Assembly: GCA_003553825.1 (NCBI GenBank)
Contig: PWFL01000044.1
Coordinates: 1-9,871 of the forward strand
Direction of reading: 5' to 3'
Length of the DNA: 9,871 nt
From: Candidatus Iainarchaeum sp.
GTDB taxonomy: Archaea; B1Sed10-29
Below are positions 1 through 7,602 of this stretch, in pieces. The notes beneath the pieces are model-generated. The model saw only the letters and a list, made by a program, of their open reading frames with translations, ran no database searches and was not told the DNA's origin. The position numbers were made by a program, and so were the translations under genes. Within the stretch, counting starts at the first letter, position 1. Each line of letters begins with the position of its first letter.

Positions 1-248
1 CCACTGTAATACCTGGATTAACTGATTCAAAACACTGGATAGGAAAAATAGCTAAAACAATAGGAACTTATACCGATACTTATACCCTACAAGCATTCAC
101 CTCTGAAAAAGGAACACTCAATCCAGACTACCAAGAAAAAGAAAAAGTCAAAAGGGAAGAACTCCTAGATCTAGCACGAGAAGCGGGAAGATACGTGGAA
201 CACATAAAAATAAGAACAATTGACTCAGGAACAGAGCAACTATCATGA
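1..248 (+). CDS. nrdG: Radical-SAM activase of anaerobic ribonucleotide reductase (NrdG-like), C-terminal fragment
   Basis: Only the last 81 codons are present; the window edge cuts the 5' part, and the first complete codon begins at base 3. The fragment reads like the C-terminus of the archaeal activating protein for anaerobic ribonucleoside-triphosphate reductase. It has a VIPGLTDS segment, then a Tyr-rich TYTDTYTLQAF strand, then an EKGTLNP turn followed by charged helices, matching the family pattern of PG(L/V).D, then LQQFRP.KG.LDP. In that family the protein uses a 4Fe-4S cluster and S-adenosylmethionine to place the glycyl radical on the reductase, giving dNTPs without oxygen. The CxxxCxxC cluster motif would lie upstream and cannot be seen. 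A pyruvate-formate-lyase-type activase is the main alternative. The gene ends 36 bp before AlaRS on the same strand; no functional link is evident. Confidence 0.68.
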   Translation, partial: TVIPGLTDSKHWIGKIAKTIGTYTDTYTLQAFTSEKGTLNPDYQEKEKVKREELLDLAREAGRYVEHIKIRTIDSGTEQLS

Positions 249-284
249 AATAATTCAACTCTTAAACCAAAAAGGGCGAGAAAA

Positions 285-2990
285 ATGCAGATAGAAGAAT
301 TCAAAAAACAGATAAAGAAAAAAGCCAGCAAAAACCCTGAAAAACACTACCCAACAGAAACCCTGAAAGAAAAAGGATACAGAAGACAAAGATGTGAAAA
401 ATGTGGAGAATACTTCTGGGCCGTGAAAGAAAGAGAAACCTGTGACGAACCGGAATGTACTGAAGGCTACAGCTTCATAAACAACCCACCAGGAAATCAA
501 AAGGACATAGACTATATCAAAGCCTGGAAGAGCTTTGAAAAACACATGGAAAAAAGAGGATACACCTCAATAAAAAGATATCCAGTAATTGCAAGATGGA
601 AAGAAGACTCATACTGGACAAACGCATCAATCTACGACTTCCAGCCACACGTGGTAACAGGAGAAGTAGAACCACCAGCAAACCCATTAATAGTCCCTCA
701 AATGTGCATGAGATTCAACGACACGGACAACGTAGGAATCACAGGAAGACACAACACCTCATTCGTCATGACAGGACAACACGCGTTCAAAAAACCTGAT
801 GAATTCGATCAAAAAAAATACTTCAAGGACTACTTCACCTGGTTCACCAACACATTAAAAATCCCTAAAAAAGAGCTCACCATACACGAAGACCAATGGG
901 GAGGTGGAGGAAACTTAGGAGTATCACTAGAAATATTCTCAAGAAGCCTGGAACTAGGAAACCAGGTTTACATGAACTACAAAATAAAAGAAGATAGCTA
1001 CGAGCCCCTAGACATACAAGTATTAGATATGGGGATGGGACACGCAAGAGTACCATGGCTACTAACAGGAAAACACACAATATACCAAGTAGAGTTCCCA
1101 ACAGTATGCGAACACCTATTCAAAAAAACAGGAATAAAAGAAACCCAAAAATACAGAGAATTCCTATCCTACTCAGGGACAATGGACATGGAAGAAGTCC
1201 AAAATGTAGAGAAAAAATGGGAAGAAATAGCTGAAAAGATAAATACGGACAAAGAAGAGCTAAAAAAACAAGTAACACAGATATCCAACCTCTATTCAAT
1301 AGGAGATCACCTGAGAACACTGCTATTCGCAATAACCGACGGAGCACTACCCAGCAACACATCAGGAGGATACGACCTAAGAACCCTATACAGAAGAATA
1401 CACGACTACAAAGACAAACACGGATGGGACATAGACTTCATGAAAATAGCTGAAAAACACGCGGAGTACCTGGAACCAATGTTCCCTGAAACACAGCAAC
1501 ATCTAGAAGAATTGAACGAGATACTGAACCACGAAGAAAAGAAGTACAAAAAAACACTCAAAGAAGCAAAAAAATACATCGAAAAAGCAGTGGAAAAAGA
1601 AGATCTAACACCAGAAGAGATAGTAGATCTCTACGACACAAAAGGAATATCACCAGAGACACTGAAACAAGAAGCAAAGAAAAGAGGGAAAAAAATAGAA
1701 ATACCATCCGATCTATATGCCAGAATAGCCGAAAAACACTCCGAAAAAGAACAGAAAGAACAAAAACCACGGTTAAAAGTAGATACATCCAACTACCCAA
1801 ATACCGAAACCCTGTACCACGAAGAAAACCTAGAGTTCAAAGGCACATTCAAATTCAAAGCAAAAGTACTGGGAAACGAAAAAATAAACGGAAGTAATTA
1901 TATAATTCTAGATAGAACAGCTTTCTATCCAGAATCAGGAGGACAAGAACCCGATCACGGAAAAATAAACGGGTTAGAAGTTGATGATGTTCAGAAAAAA
2001 GAAGGAGTGATCCTGCACAAAACATCCGGAGAAATAGAAAAAGGTAAAAAAGTGAAAGGAAAAATAGACAAAAAAAGAAGAGAAGACCTCACCAAACACC
2101 ACACAGCCACCCATATCATAAACGGAGCAGCAAGAAAAACACTGGGAGAACACGTGTGGCAAGCGGGAGCAAAAAAGTACAAAGACAGAGCAAGAATAGA
2201 CATAACCCACTACGAGATTCCGAGTGAAGAACAGATAAAAGAGATAGAGAAAAAAGCAAACAGAGCCATAGAGAAAGAGATAAAGATAGAGAAAAAGATC
2301 ATGAACAAGAGAGAAGCGGAAGAAAAACACGGATTCAGAATATACCAAGGAGGATACGTACCCGGAAACAAAGTGAGAATAGTAAACATAAAAGACTGGG
2401 ACGTGGAAGCCTGCGGAGGAACACACTGCAACAACACATCACAAGTAGGAGCTATAAAAATAACAAATGTTTCAAAAAAACAGGACGGAGTGATAAGAAT
2501 GGAATACAAAGCAGGAGAAAAACTAAGACAACTACTCGAAGAAAAAGAACAAAAACTTGACGAAATAGCTGAAGCAGTTCAATCCGACCAAAACAAAGTA
2601 GTGGAAAAAGTAAAAAAGATGAAAAAAGAATGGAAACAAAGAGAAAAAAAGATACAAGAACTCAGAAAGAAAATAGCACAAGGAGGAACACAGAAAAAAT
2701 CGGAAAGAATCAGATACATGGAAGACGCGGACATGAAGCTACTTCAAGAGATAGCTGATAAAGAAATCAAACAAAACCCGGATAAATACATAATACTAGT
2801 CACCAAAGGCAAGATACTAGGTAAAAAAGGAGAAAAATGCAAAACCAACATAAAAAAAGCAGTTGAGAAAGGCTCGAAGATAATGGGAGGATCAGCAGGA
2901 GGATCAGACACCGAAATAAAAGGAGGAGGTCCGAAGATCCATAAAGCCAAAGAAGCGTACGAAGAAATAAAAAAAATCATGGAAGAATGA
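285..2990 (+). CDS. alaS: Alanyl-tRNA synthetase, archaeal type
   Basis: Cytoplasmic class II synthetase that charges tRNA-Ala with alanine and hydrolyses mischarged Ser/Gly-tRNA-Ala. At 901 residues it has the usual archaeal length. Domains in order: a putative Zn site with C37, C40, C53 and C58, which is characteristic of archaeal AlaRS; the catalytic core, with motif 2 around R143 and the RFNDTDNVG and TGRHNTSF segments; a tRNA-recognition helical domain at about 330-500; the editing domain, with H606-x3-H610 and C710-GGT-H714-C715, which supply the four metal-site ligands plus a neighbouring cysteine; a helical linker at about 770-810; and a C-terminal DHHA1-type domain with the glycine-rich GGSAGGSD segment from residue 868. 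The ATG at 285 has a weak G-rich stretch (GGGCGAG, 271-277) upstream, and the N-terminal sequence fits the family start. No intein or frameshift is seen. The protein is rich in Lys and Glu, and Arg is nearly all AGA. Confidence 0.98.
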   Translation: MQIEEFKKQIKKKASKNPEKHYPTETLKEKGYRRQRCEKCGEYFWAVKERETCDEPECTEGYSFINNPPGNQKDIDYIKAWKSFEKHMEKRGYTSIKRYPVIARWKEDSYWTNASIYDFQPHVVTGEVEPPANPLIVPQMCMRFNDTDNVGITGRHNTSFVMTGQHAFKKPDEFDQKKYFKDYFTWFTNTLKIPKKELTIHEDQWGGGGNLGVSLEIFSRSLELGNQVYMNYKIKEDSYEPLDIQVLDMGMGHARVPWLLTGKHTIYQVEFPTVCEHLFKKTGIKETQKYREFLSYSGTMDMEEVQNVEKKWEEIAEKINTDKEELKKQVTQISNLYSIGDHLRTLLFAITDGALPSNTSGGYDLRTLYRRIHDYKDKHGWDIDFMKIAEKHAEYLEPMFPETQQHLEELNEILNHEEKKYKKTLKEAKKYIEKAVEKEDLTPEEIVDLYDTKGISPETLKQEAKKRGKKIEIPSDLYARIAEKHSEKEQKEQKPRLKVDTSNYPNTETLYHEENLEFKGTFKFKAKVLGNEKINGSNYIILDRTAFYPESGGQEPDHGKINGLEVDDVQKKEGVILHKTSGEIEKGKKVKGKIDKKRREDLTKHHTATHIINGAARKTLGEHVWQAGAKKYKDRARIDITHYEIPSEEQIKEIEKKANRAIEKEIKIEKKIMNKREAEEKHGFRIYQGGYVPGNKVRIVNIKDWDVEACGGTHCNNTSQVGAIKITNVSKKQDGVIRMEYKAGEKLRQLLEEKEQKLDEIAEAVQSDQNKVVEKVKKMKKEWKQREKKIQELRKKIAQGGTQKKSERIRYMEDADMKLLQEIADKEIKQNPDKYIILVTKGKILGKKGEKCKTNIKKAVEKGSKIMGGSAGGSDTEIKGGGPKIHKAKEAYEEIKKIMEE

Positions 2991-3010
2991 CCTAAGAACA
3001 CGGTAAGAAA

Positions 3011-3016
3011 TATAAA
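3011..3016 (+). promoter_or_regulatory. TATA box for the envelope-protein pair
   Basis: TATAAA lies in the 58-bp gap after AlaRS, 38 bp before the ATG at 3049. With the usual archaeal distance of about 25 bp from TATA to start site, transcription would begin near 3037, leaving a leader of about 12 nt. A weak GGAT at 3041-3044 could help place the ribosome. This suggests the two envelope genes are transcribed separately from alaS. Confidence 0.5.
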
Positions 3017-3048
3017 CATCATAACCCTATTGAAAGTAAAGGATCAAC

Positions 3049-4497
3049 ATGATCAAAAAACTCCGAAAAATAATAAAAATAATTCCTCTCATACTCTTAA
3101 TCACCTCCATGGGAACAGCTACTCTAACCAGGGAAGAAGCAGCTGACGAAGCAGTGCAATACATAGAAGCAATAGAAGGAGAAAGCCTTGATCTAAATCC
3201 ATCCCAAAGAGTAAAATTCGATGGAGAAGAATACTGGGTTTTCGATGTAAGTAAACACGGAAGAAGAGAATTCATGCTACCTATAAATGCAGAAACCGGA
3301 GAAGTAGCTGAACAAGAAGCAAGAGAGCAAGCAGTAAGAATCCAGTACGTGGCAGGATCCTTCAAAGCCGAACACGTGGGAATAGAAGACTACCTATCAT
3401 CAACACTGGACCAAGCAATAGATATAAAGTCAGAATTCACCGAGCAGAAAGAAGAACTTGAATTATTCACTGAAGATTCACTTGAAGAAAACGTTACAAT
3501 GCAAGAAGCTTTACCAAGCAAACCAAGCCTAGAACAATCTTTAGAAGAATCAATAGATATAGCTGAAGAACTAAGATCTACAATACTAGAAACTGAATCT
3601 ATCTTAGGAAATATAAACAGTCCAATAGATCCAACAAACGCCCAACAATCCATACACCAAGTATTCGACCTTCAAGAATCACTAGCAGATACGTTAGGAG
3701 AAGTAAGACCAATAGCAAATCAATTTAATTCAGAACTAAGTCAAGCATACGACAACGGATGGATAGATCTCGAAGACAGATTAGATTTAGAAGATGCAGC
3801 TGATTCAGTAGTAATAAGCCAAAGAGAAATAGAAGACATAAAAACAGACCTAACAAGAAACAGAGAAAATATAAATGAGTTCTTCGATCAAACTATTGAT
3901 GAAAGAGTAGCTACATTCATGTTAAAACTGAATGAAAGACTACAGATATCTGAGGAGGAAAGAGAAAGAAACGAGATAGTAGCTCAATTAAGCCAATATT
4001 CAGAGGATCTAGAGAACATAACGAACACAGCAGCGGAAGAAAACGTACCACAAGCATACCTAGACGACGAAGGATTTAAAACACTAGAGAACAATGTAAT
4101 AGATAAGATAAAACAAGCCGAGGAGAAATGCGAGCCGGGAGGGAATATAGAAGAAATTGACATGGAAGAATGCAGGCAAGCGGAGAATGAGTACTCGGAA
4201 ATAGAAGACACTCTAAATGAAATGCGAGAGATAGTAAACGAATACGAACGAGAATGCCAACCCGGAGAAACCCGAGAATGCACAACTAATGGAGAACAAG
4301 GAATACAAGAATGTGGTGCAGATGGATTATGGGGAAAATGCGAACCATTGGAAACAATGGAAATCAACTGGACTCTTATAGGAGGATTATCAGTAGTACT
4401 AGCCGGTTTAATACTGTATAAATTCAAGGATAAATTCAAAACGGAGGAAGAAGAACATGAACAAAAAACCGAAAACATCGAAGACATGTGGAGATAG
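3049..4497 (+). CDS. Secreted, membrane-anchored acidic protein with PepSY-like N-terminus and Cys-rich stalk
   Basis: I do not recognise this as a named protein. Visible parts in order are as follows. A signal peptide at 1-24 has Lys/Arg at 3-7 and a hydrophobic core at 8-21, with likely cleavage after A24. A compact domain at about 26-90 resembles PepSY: a helix starting LTREEAADEAV, then strands, then an NAETGEV turn. A long Glu/Asp-rich, mostly helical region at about 95-360 is probably coiled coil. A six-cysteine segment (C361, C375, C403, C411, C422, C431) includes a C-x-PGE-x-R-x-C motif and a D-G-x-W-G-x-C motif, a pattern known from disulfide-rich extracellular modules. A membrane helix at about 441-457 is followed by a 25-residue charged cytoplasmic tail. 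The ectodomain therefore faces outward. Synonymous codon choice is looser than in the neighbouring housekeeping genes, with more T-ending codons, which suggests lower expression or faster evolution. The 3' end overlaps the next gene, implying a shared transcript. The PepSY assignment rests on pattern only. Confidence 0.85.
   Translation: MIKKLRKIIKIIPLILLITSMGTATLTREEAADEAVQYIEAIEGESLDLNPSQRVKFDGEEYWVFDVSKHGRREFMLPINAETGEVAEQEAREQAVRIQYVAGSFKAEHVGIEDYLSSTLDQAIDIKSEFTEQKEELELFTEDSLEENVTMQEALPSKPSLEQSLEESIDIAEELRSTILETESILGNINSPIDPTNAQQSIHQVFDLQESLADTLGEVRPIANQFNSELSQAYDNGWIDLEDRLDLEDAADSVVISQREIEDIKTDLTRNRENINEFFDQTIDERVATFMLKLNERLQISEEERERNEIVAQLSQYSEDLENITNTAAEENVPQAYLDDEGFKTLENNVIDKIKQAEEKCEPGGNIEEIDMEECRQAENEYSEIEDTLNEMREIVNEYERECQPGETRECTTNGEQGIQECGADGLWGKCEPLETMEINWTLIGGLSVVLAGLILYKFKDKFKTEEEEHEQKTENIEDMWR
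4443..4447 (+). promoter_or_regulatory. Strong Shine-Dalgarno (GGAGG) inside the upstream gene
   Basis: GGAGG stands 9 nt before the ATG at 4457 and favours that start over the ATG at 4508. It lies within Glu codons of the upstream reading frame, so it could be chance. If real, it would couple translation of the second envelope protein to the first. Confidence 0.45.
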
Positions 4498-5293
4498 AAA
4501 AACCTGTATGAAGATCCTAATAACAGGACTAGCCATGCTGATGATCCTGCCGATCACTCAAGCAAATATACAAGGAGAAGTAACTCTAACAGAGCAAGAA
4601 ATATACCAAAAAGATTCAACAACTTTAAATATAAGGATAGAAAACTTAAGACAAAGTGCAATAGAAAACACGGAGCTCACAATCAAGTCAAAACCTCTGG
4701 AAATAGATGAAGAAATACAAATAGGATCAATAGAAAGAGGAAGATCCTGGACAAAGCAAATGAAAATAAATACATGGAAAGAAACACCAACAGGAAGTCA
4801 TGAAATTAAAACACAGTTATTCTACGACCAAGAATCAATGCAAATGCCAACAATAAACTTAAATGTCAGGGAAAACCCACTCAAACTAGAGACCACTCTA
4901 GCAAAGGAAAGAATAGAACCTAGAGAAAACAACACGTTGACTTTAAAATTAATTAATAGAGGAGACCAAACACTTGAAGAAGTCAACGTGAACCCGAAGT
5001 TCGATCAATTAGAATACATAAATACCAAAGAAGACTGCAGCAGATACTACGGAGAGATGAACCCAGATGAATCATTTGAAACAACCTGCACCTTCCAAGC
5101 CACGGAAGACGCGGGAGAATCAACAGAACTGGAAATAGAAACAAGTTTCACTGATATAGAACAGAAAACCCATAGATTCACAGAGCACATAGAGATAAAC
5201 GTTTCAAAAACCATTCTATCCAGACTAGAAACCATTATAGTGATCGCAATAGCGATAATAGTGCTCTTAATGTTCTTCAAAGCTAGCATGTAG
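4457..5293 (+). CDS. Secreted, membrane-anchored protein with two Ig-like (CARDB/NEW3-type) domains
   Basis: The family is not recognised with certainty. From the ATG at 4457 the protein has 278 residues: a basic 17-residue head, a hydrophobic signal segment at 18-36 with likely cleavage after A36, two beta-strand-rich repeats at about 37-133 and 134-252, and a C-terminal membrane helix at about 257-275. Both repeats share a feature of CARDB/NEW3-like sandwiches, an acidic strand followed by an N-x-T-L-x-[IL] strand: DSTTLNIRIEN in the first and ENNTLTLKLINRGD in the second. C194 and C211 could form a disulfide. The start is ambiguous. The ATG at 4457 has a strong GGAGG but overlaps the upstream gene by 41 bp and gives an unusually long head. 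The ATG at 4508, 10 bp after the upstream stop, gives a textbook signal peptide beginning MKILITG but has poor ribosome-binding sequence. Same topology and shared transcript suggest the two products work together at the cell surface; this is inference. Confidence 0.8.
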   Translation: MNKKPKTSKTCGDRKTCMKILITGLAMLMILPITQANIQGEVTLTEQEIYQKDSTTLNIRIENLRQSAIENTELTIKSKPLEIDEEIQIGSIERGRSWTKQMKINTWKETPTGSHEIKTQLFYDQESMQMPTINLNVRENPLKLETTLAKERIEPRENNTLTLKLINRGDQTLEEVNVNPKFDQLEYINTKEDCSRYYGEMNPDESFETTCTFQATEDAGESTELEIETSFTDIEQKTHRFTEHIEINVSKTILSRLETIIVIAIAIIVLLMFFKASM

Positions 5294-5457
5294 GCAAAGG
5301 ATGAATAGATAAGAAAGAAACAGTTAAAAGAACCAATATAAAAGCAGAAATATTACCTTATAAAAAACCCATTCAATTTAATTACTGGAAAAACAATAAT
5401 ATTAACCCGTGCAAAACCCACAATCACACCAATTAAAAAACCAATAAACTGATCAAA
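5294..5457 (+). promoter_or_regulatory. AT-rich intergenic region with putative mcm promoter
   Basis: This is the longest gene-free stretch. TATA-like elements lie at 5337-5343 (TATAAAA) and 5358-5367 (TTATAAAAAA), with a weaker AATTAAAAAA at 5431-5440. The first two would give a leader of roughly 70-95 nt. The third, 18-27 bp before the ATG at 5458, would give a nearly leaderless transcript. I see no clear inverted repeats, no Orc1/Cdc6-type origin boxes and no meaningful small reading frame. Confidence 0.4.
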
Positions 5458-7575
5458 ATGCCCAGTCAAGCAACAACTCAACCTCAAAGAGAAAAAGGAA
5501 CCACAAAACCAACAGAAGTAACCGGAAGATACCAAAAGAGATTAGAAGAATTTATACAAGAAGAATACTCTCACCAACTTGAAGAATTGGCCACGCAGTA
5601 CCCGGAGAAAAAATCATTAATAATTAGTTATCCCGACCTAGATTCCTACGATCCAGAGATAGCTGAATTACTTATAAAAGACCCATATACTATTATAGAT
5701 CACTTTGAAAAAGCAGTAAAAGCACAAGATCCTTTCATCGGAATGGAAGAACACGAATTCGAACCACACGTCCGATTCACGGACATACCTGATGAATACT
5801 CCTACCTAATAAAAAGACTCAGCTCTGAACAAATCAACAAGCTAGTATCATTTGAAGGAGTGGTAAAAAAAATCACAGAAGTAAAACCAAAAATCACTCT
5901 AGGAATCTTCCAATGCGTACACTGCGAAACAACACAAAGAATAAGACAGGATTATAAAGACAACAGGATAAAAACACCCAACAAATGCCAATGCGGAAGA
6001 AAAAGCTTCAAACTACTAGAAGAACAGTCAGAATTCGTAGATACACAGAAACTGGAGATACAAGAAAAACTAGAAAGAACAAGAGGAAGAGAACAACCAA
6101 GCCCAATAACAGGATGGATACAGGACGACTTAACCAATGAAATACAACCAGGAGACAACATAGAGATAACAGGCATCCTCAGATTGAACAAACCAAAGAA
6201 AAAAGGAAGCATATACAACAAATACATGGACGTAAACAACGTTGAGAAAAAAGAAACCGAGTTCGAAGAACTAAGACTAACTCCAAAAGACGAAGAAAAG
6301 ATAAAAGAACTCTCAAACGATCCATTAATCTACGAAAAAATAGTTAGCTCCATAGCACCAAGCATATACGGATACGAAGACATCAAAGAAGCAATAACAC
6401 TACAACTATTCGGAGGAACCAAAGGAAAAGAAAAACCCGATGGAATGACAATGCGCTCCGACATACACGTATTATTAATAGGAGATCCAGGAACAGCAAA
6501 ATCACAACTACTACAATACGTGGAGAGCCTAGCACCAAAAGGAATCTACGTAGGAGGAGAATCATCCACCTCAGCAGGACTATCCGCATCAGCGGAAAAA
6601 GACGAATTCGGAGACGAAGGATGGACACTCAAAGCAGGAGCACTAGTACTAGCAGGAGGAGGAATGGCTTTAGTAGACGAACTGGACAAGATAGATTCAG
6701 ATGACAGAGCCAGCCTACACCAAGCAATGGAATCACAAAAAATAAGAGTAGCAAAAGCAGGAATGGTCAGCACATTCAAAGCAAACGCATCAGTACTAGC
6801 AGCAGCAAACCCAAAATACGGTAGATTCGATCCAAACGAACTACCCGCGGAACAATTCAATCTATCTTCAACTCTAATGAGCCGGTTCGACCTAATGTTC
6901 CCGATAAAAGACCAACCAAACGAAGATAAAGATAAAGAAATGGCGAACCACATACTAACAACACACAAAGCAGCAGGAGAAAGAATAGAAAGAGAAGAAG
7001 ATAGAACCAAAGAAATAGAAACACGAGAAGTAACACCAGCTATAGATCCAGAACTATTAAGAAAATACATAGCATACGCGAGAAAAAACATACAACCCAC
7101 ACTAAGCGAAGAAGCCGAAGAAAGGATACAAGAATTCTACGTAGAGATGCGTAAAATAGGAGAACAACAACAAGCAGTACCAATAACAGCAAGACAACTA
7201 GAAGCAGTCATAAGACTAGCAGAAGCCAGTGCAAAAGGAAGACTATCTGAAAAAGTAGAACTAGAAGACGCGGAAAGAGCAATAAACCTGCAAAAAACAT
7301 GGCTGAAGAAAATAGGAATGGATCCGGACACAGGAGAATTCGACATAGACATCATAGCAACCGGATCAAGCAAGAGCCAAATGGACAAAATGAAGAAAAC
7401 CATGAACATAGTGAAAAGAATAAACGAAGAATACGACGAAGCAACCTACGACGCCATAAAAGACGAAGCAAAAGCCGAAGGAATCGATGAAGAAGAAGTA
7501 AAAGAAGTTCTCAAAAAACTAAAGAAAAACGGAGACATCTACACACCAGCACACAACGTATACAAACCAGCCTAA
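5458..7575 (+). CDS. mcm: Replicative DNA helicase MCM
   Basis: ATP-driven hexameric 3'-5' helicase that unwinds DNA at the replication fork. At 705 residues it is an ordinary archaeal length. In order: a polar 25-residue leader; the N-terminal helical and OB-fold domain at about 26-260, containing a Zn ribbon with C153-x2-C156 and C177-x-C179; the AAA+ core at about 290-600, with Walker A GDPGTAKS (K348, S349), the GLSASAEKDEF pre-sensor hairpin region, Walker B as ALVDELDK (D407, E408), sensor 1 Asn in AANPKYGRFD (N451), and the arginine finger LMSRFDL (R476); and a C-terminal winged-helix domain over the last 70 or so residues. The VDELDK form of Walker B and the EQF-x-L and DQPNEDKD stretches resemble halobacterial MCMs. 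No intein interrupts the motifs, although MCM genes of some archaea carry them. The ATG at 5458 has only a weak TGATC (5450-5454) upstream. Codon choice is strongly biased, as in AlaRS. Confidence 0.97.
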   Translation: MPSQATTQPQREKGTTKPTEVTGRYQKRLEEFIQEEYSHQLEELATQYPEKKSLIISYPDLDSYDPEIAELLIKDPYTIIDHFEKAVKAQDPFIGMEEHEFEPHVRFTDIPDEYSYLIKRLSSEQINKLVSFEGVVKKITEVKPKITLGIFQCVHCETTQRIRQDYKDNRIKTPNKCQCGRKSFKLLEEQSEFVDTQKLEIQEKLERTRGREQPSPITGWIQDDLTNEIQPGDNIEITGILRLNKPKKKGSIYNKYMDVNNVEKKETEFEELRLTPKDEEKIKELSNDPLIYEKIVSSIAPSIYGYEDIKEAITLQLFGGTKGKEKPDGMTMRSDIHVLLIGDPGTAKSQLLQYVESLAPKGIYVGGESSTSAGLSASAEKDEFGDEGWTLKAGALVLAGGGMALVDELDKIDSDDRASLHQAMESQKIRVAKAGMVSTFKANASVLAAANPKYGRFDPNELPAEQFNLSSTLMSRFDLMFPIKDQPNEDKDKEMANHILTTHKAAGERIEREEDRTKEIETREVTPAIDPELLRKYIAYARKNIQPTLSEEAEERIQEFYVEMRKIGEQQQAVPITARQLEAVIRLAEASAKGRLSEKVELEDAERAINLQKTWLKKIGMDPDTGEFDIDIIATGSSKSQMDKMKKTMNIVKRINEEYDEATYDAIKDEAKAEGIDEEEVKEVLKKLKKNGDIYTPAHNVYKPA

Positions 7576-7590
7576 AAATAAAACCATTCC

Positions 7591-7595
7591 AGGAG
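7591..7595 (+). promoter_or_regulatory. Shine-Dalgarno of the presenilin-like protease
   Basis: AGGAG lies 7 nt before the ATG at 7603, in the 27-bp gap after mcm. It fixes the protease start and fits translation from a message shared with mcm, although an AT-rich run at 7574-7583 could serve as a promoter element. Confidence 0.6.
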
Positions 7596-7602
7596 CTTAA
7601 AG

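Noticed and set aside
1974..2426. Open frame of 150 aa on the minus strand inside alaS
   Set aside because: Its composition is an improbable Phe/Val/Ser/Cys mix, and it lies opposite the conserved editing domain; it is a codon-bias shadow.
3984..4487. Open frame of 167 aa on the minus strand inside the first envelope gene
   Set aside because: It runs antisense to the cysteine-rich segment and membrane helix of a convincing secreted protein. Its Ser-rich sequence reflects complemented Glu and Arg codons.
5294..5457. Replication origin beside mcm
   Set aside because: The gap is AT-rich and next to a replication gene, but I find no repeated origin-recognition boxes with G-strings and no orc1/cdc6 gene in view.
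6546..7100. Long open frame (184 aa) on the minus strand inside mcm
   Set aside because: It lies opposite the AAA+ core, where mcm motifs are intact. Its Ser/Leu/Ala-rich sequence mirrors the biased codons of the + strand and has no promoter or family features.
5458..7575. Intein in MCM
   Set aside because: Walker A, Walker B, sensor 1 and the arginine finger are normally spaced with no insertion.
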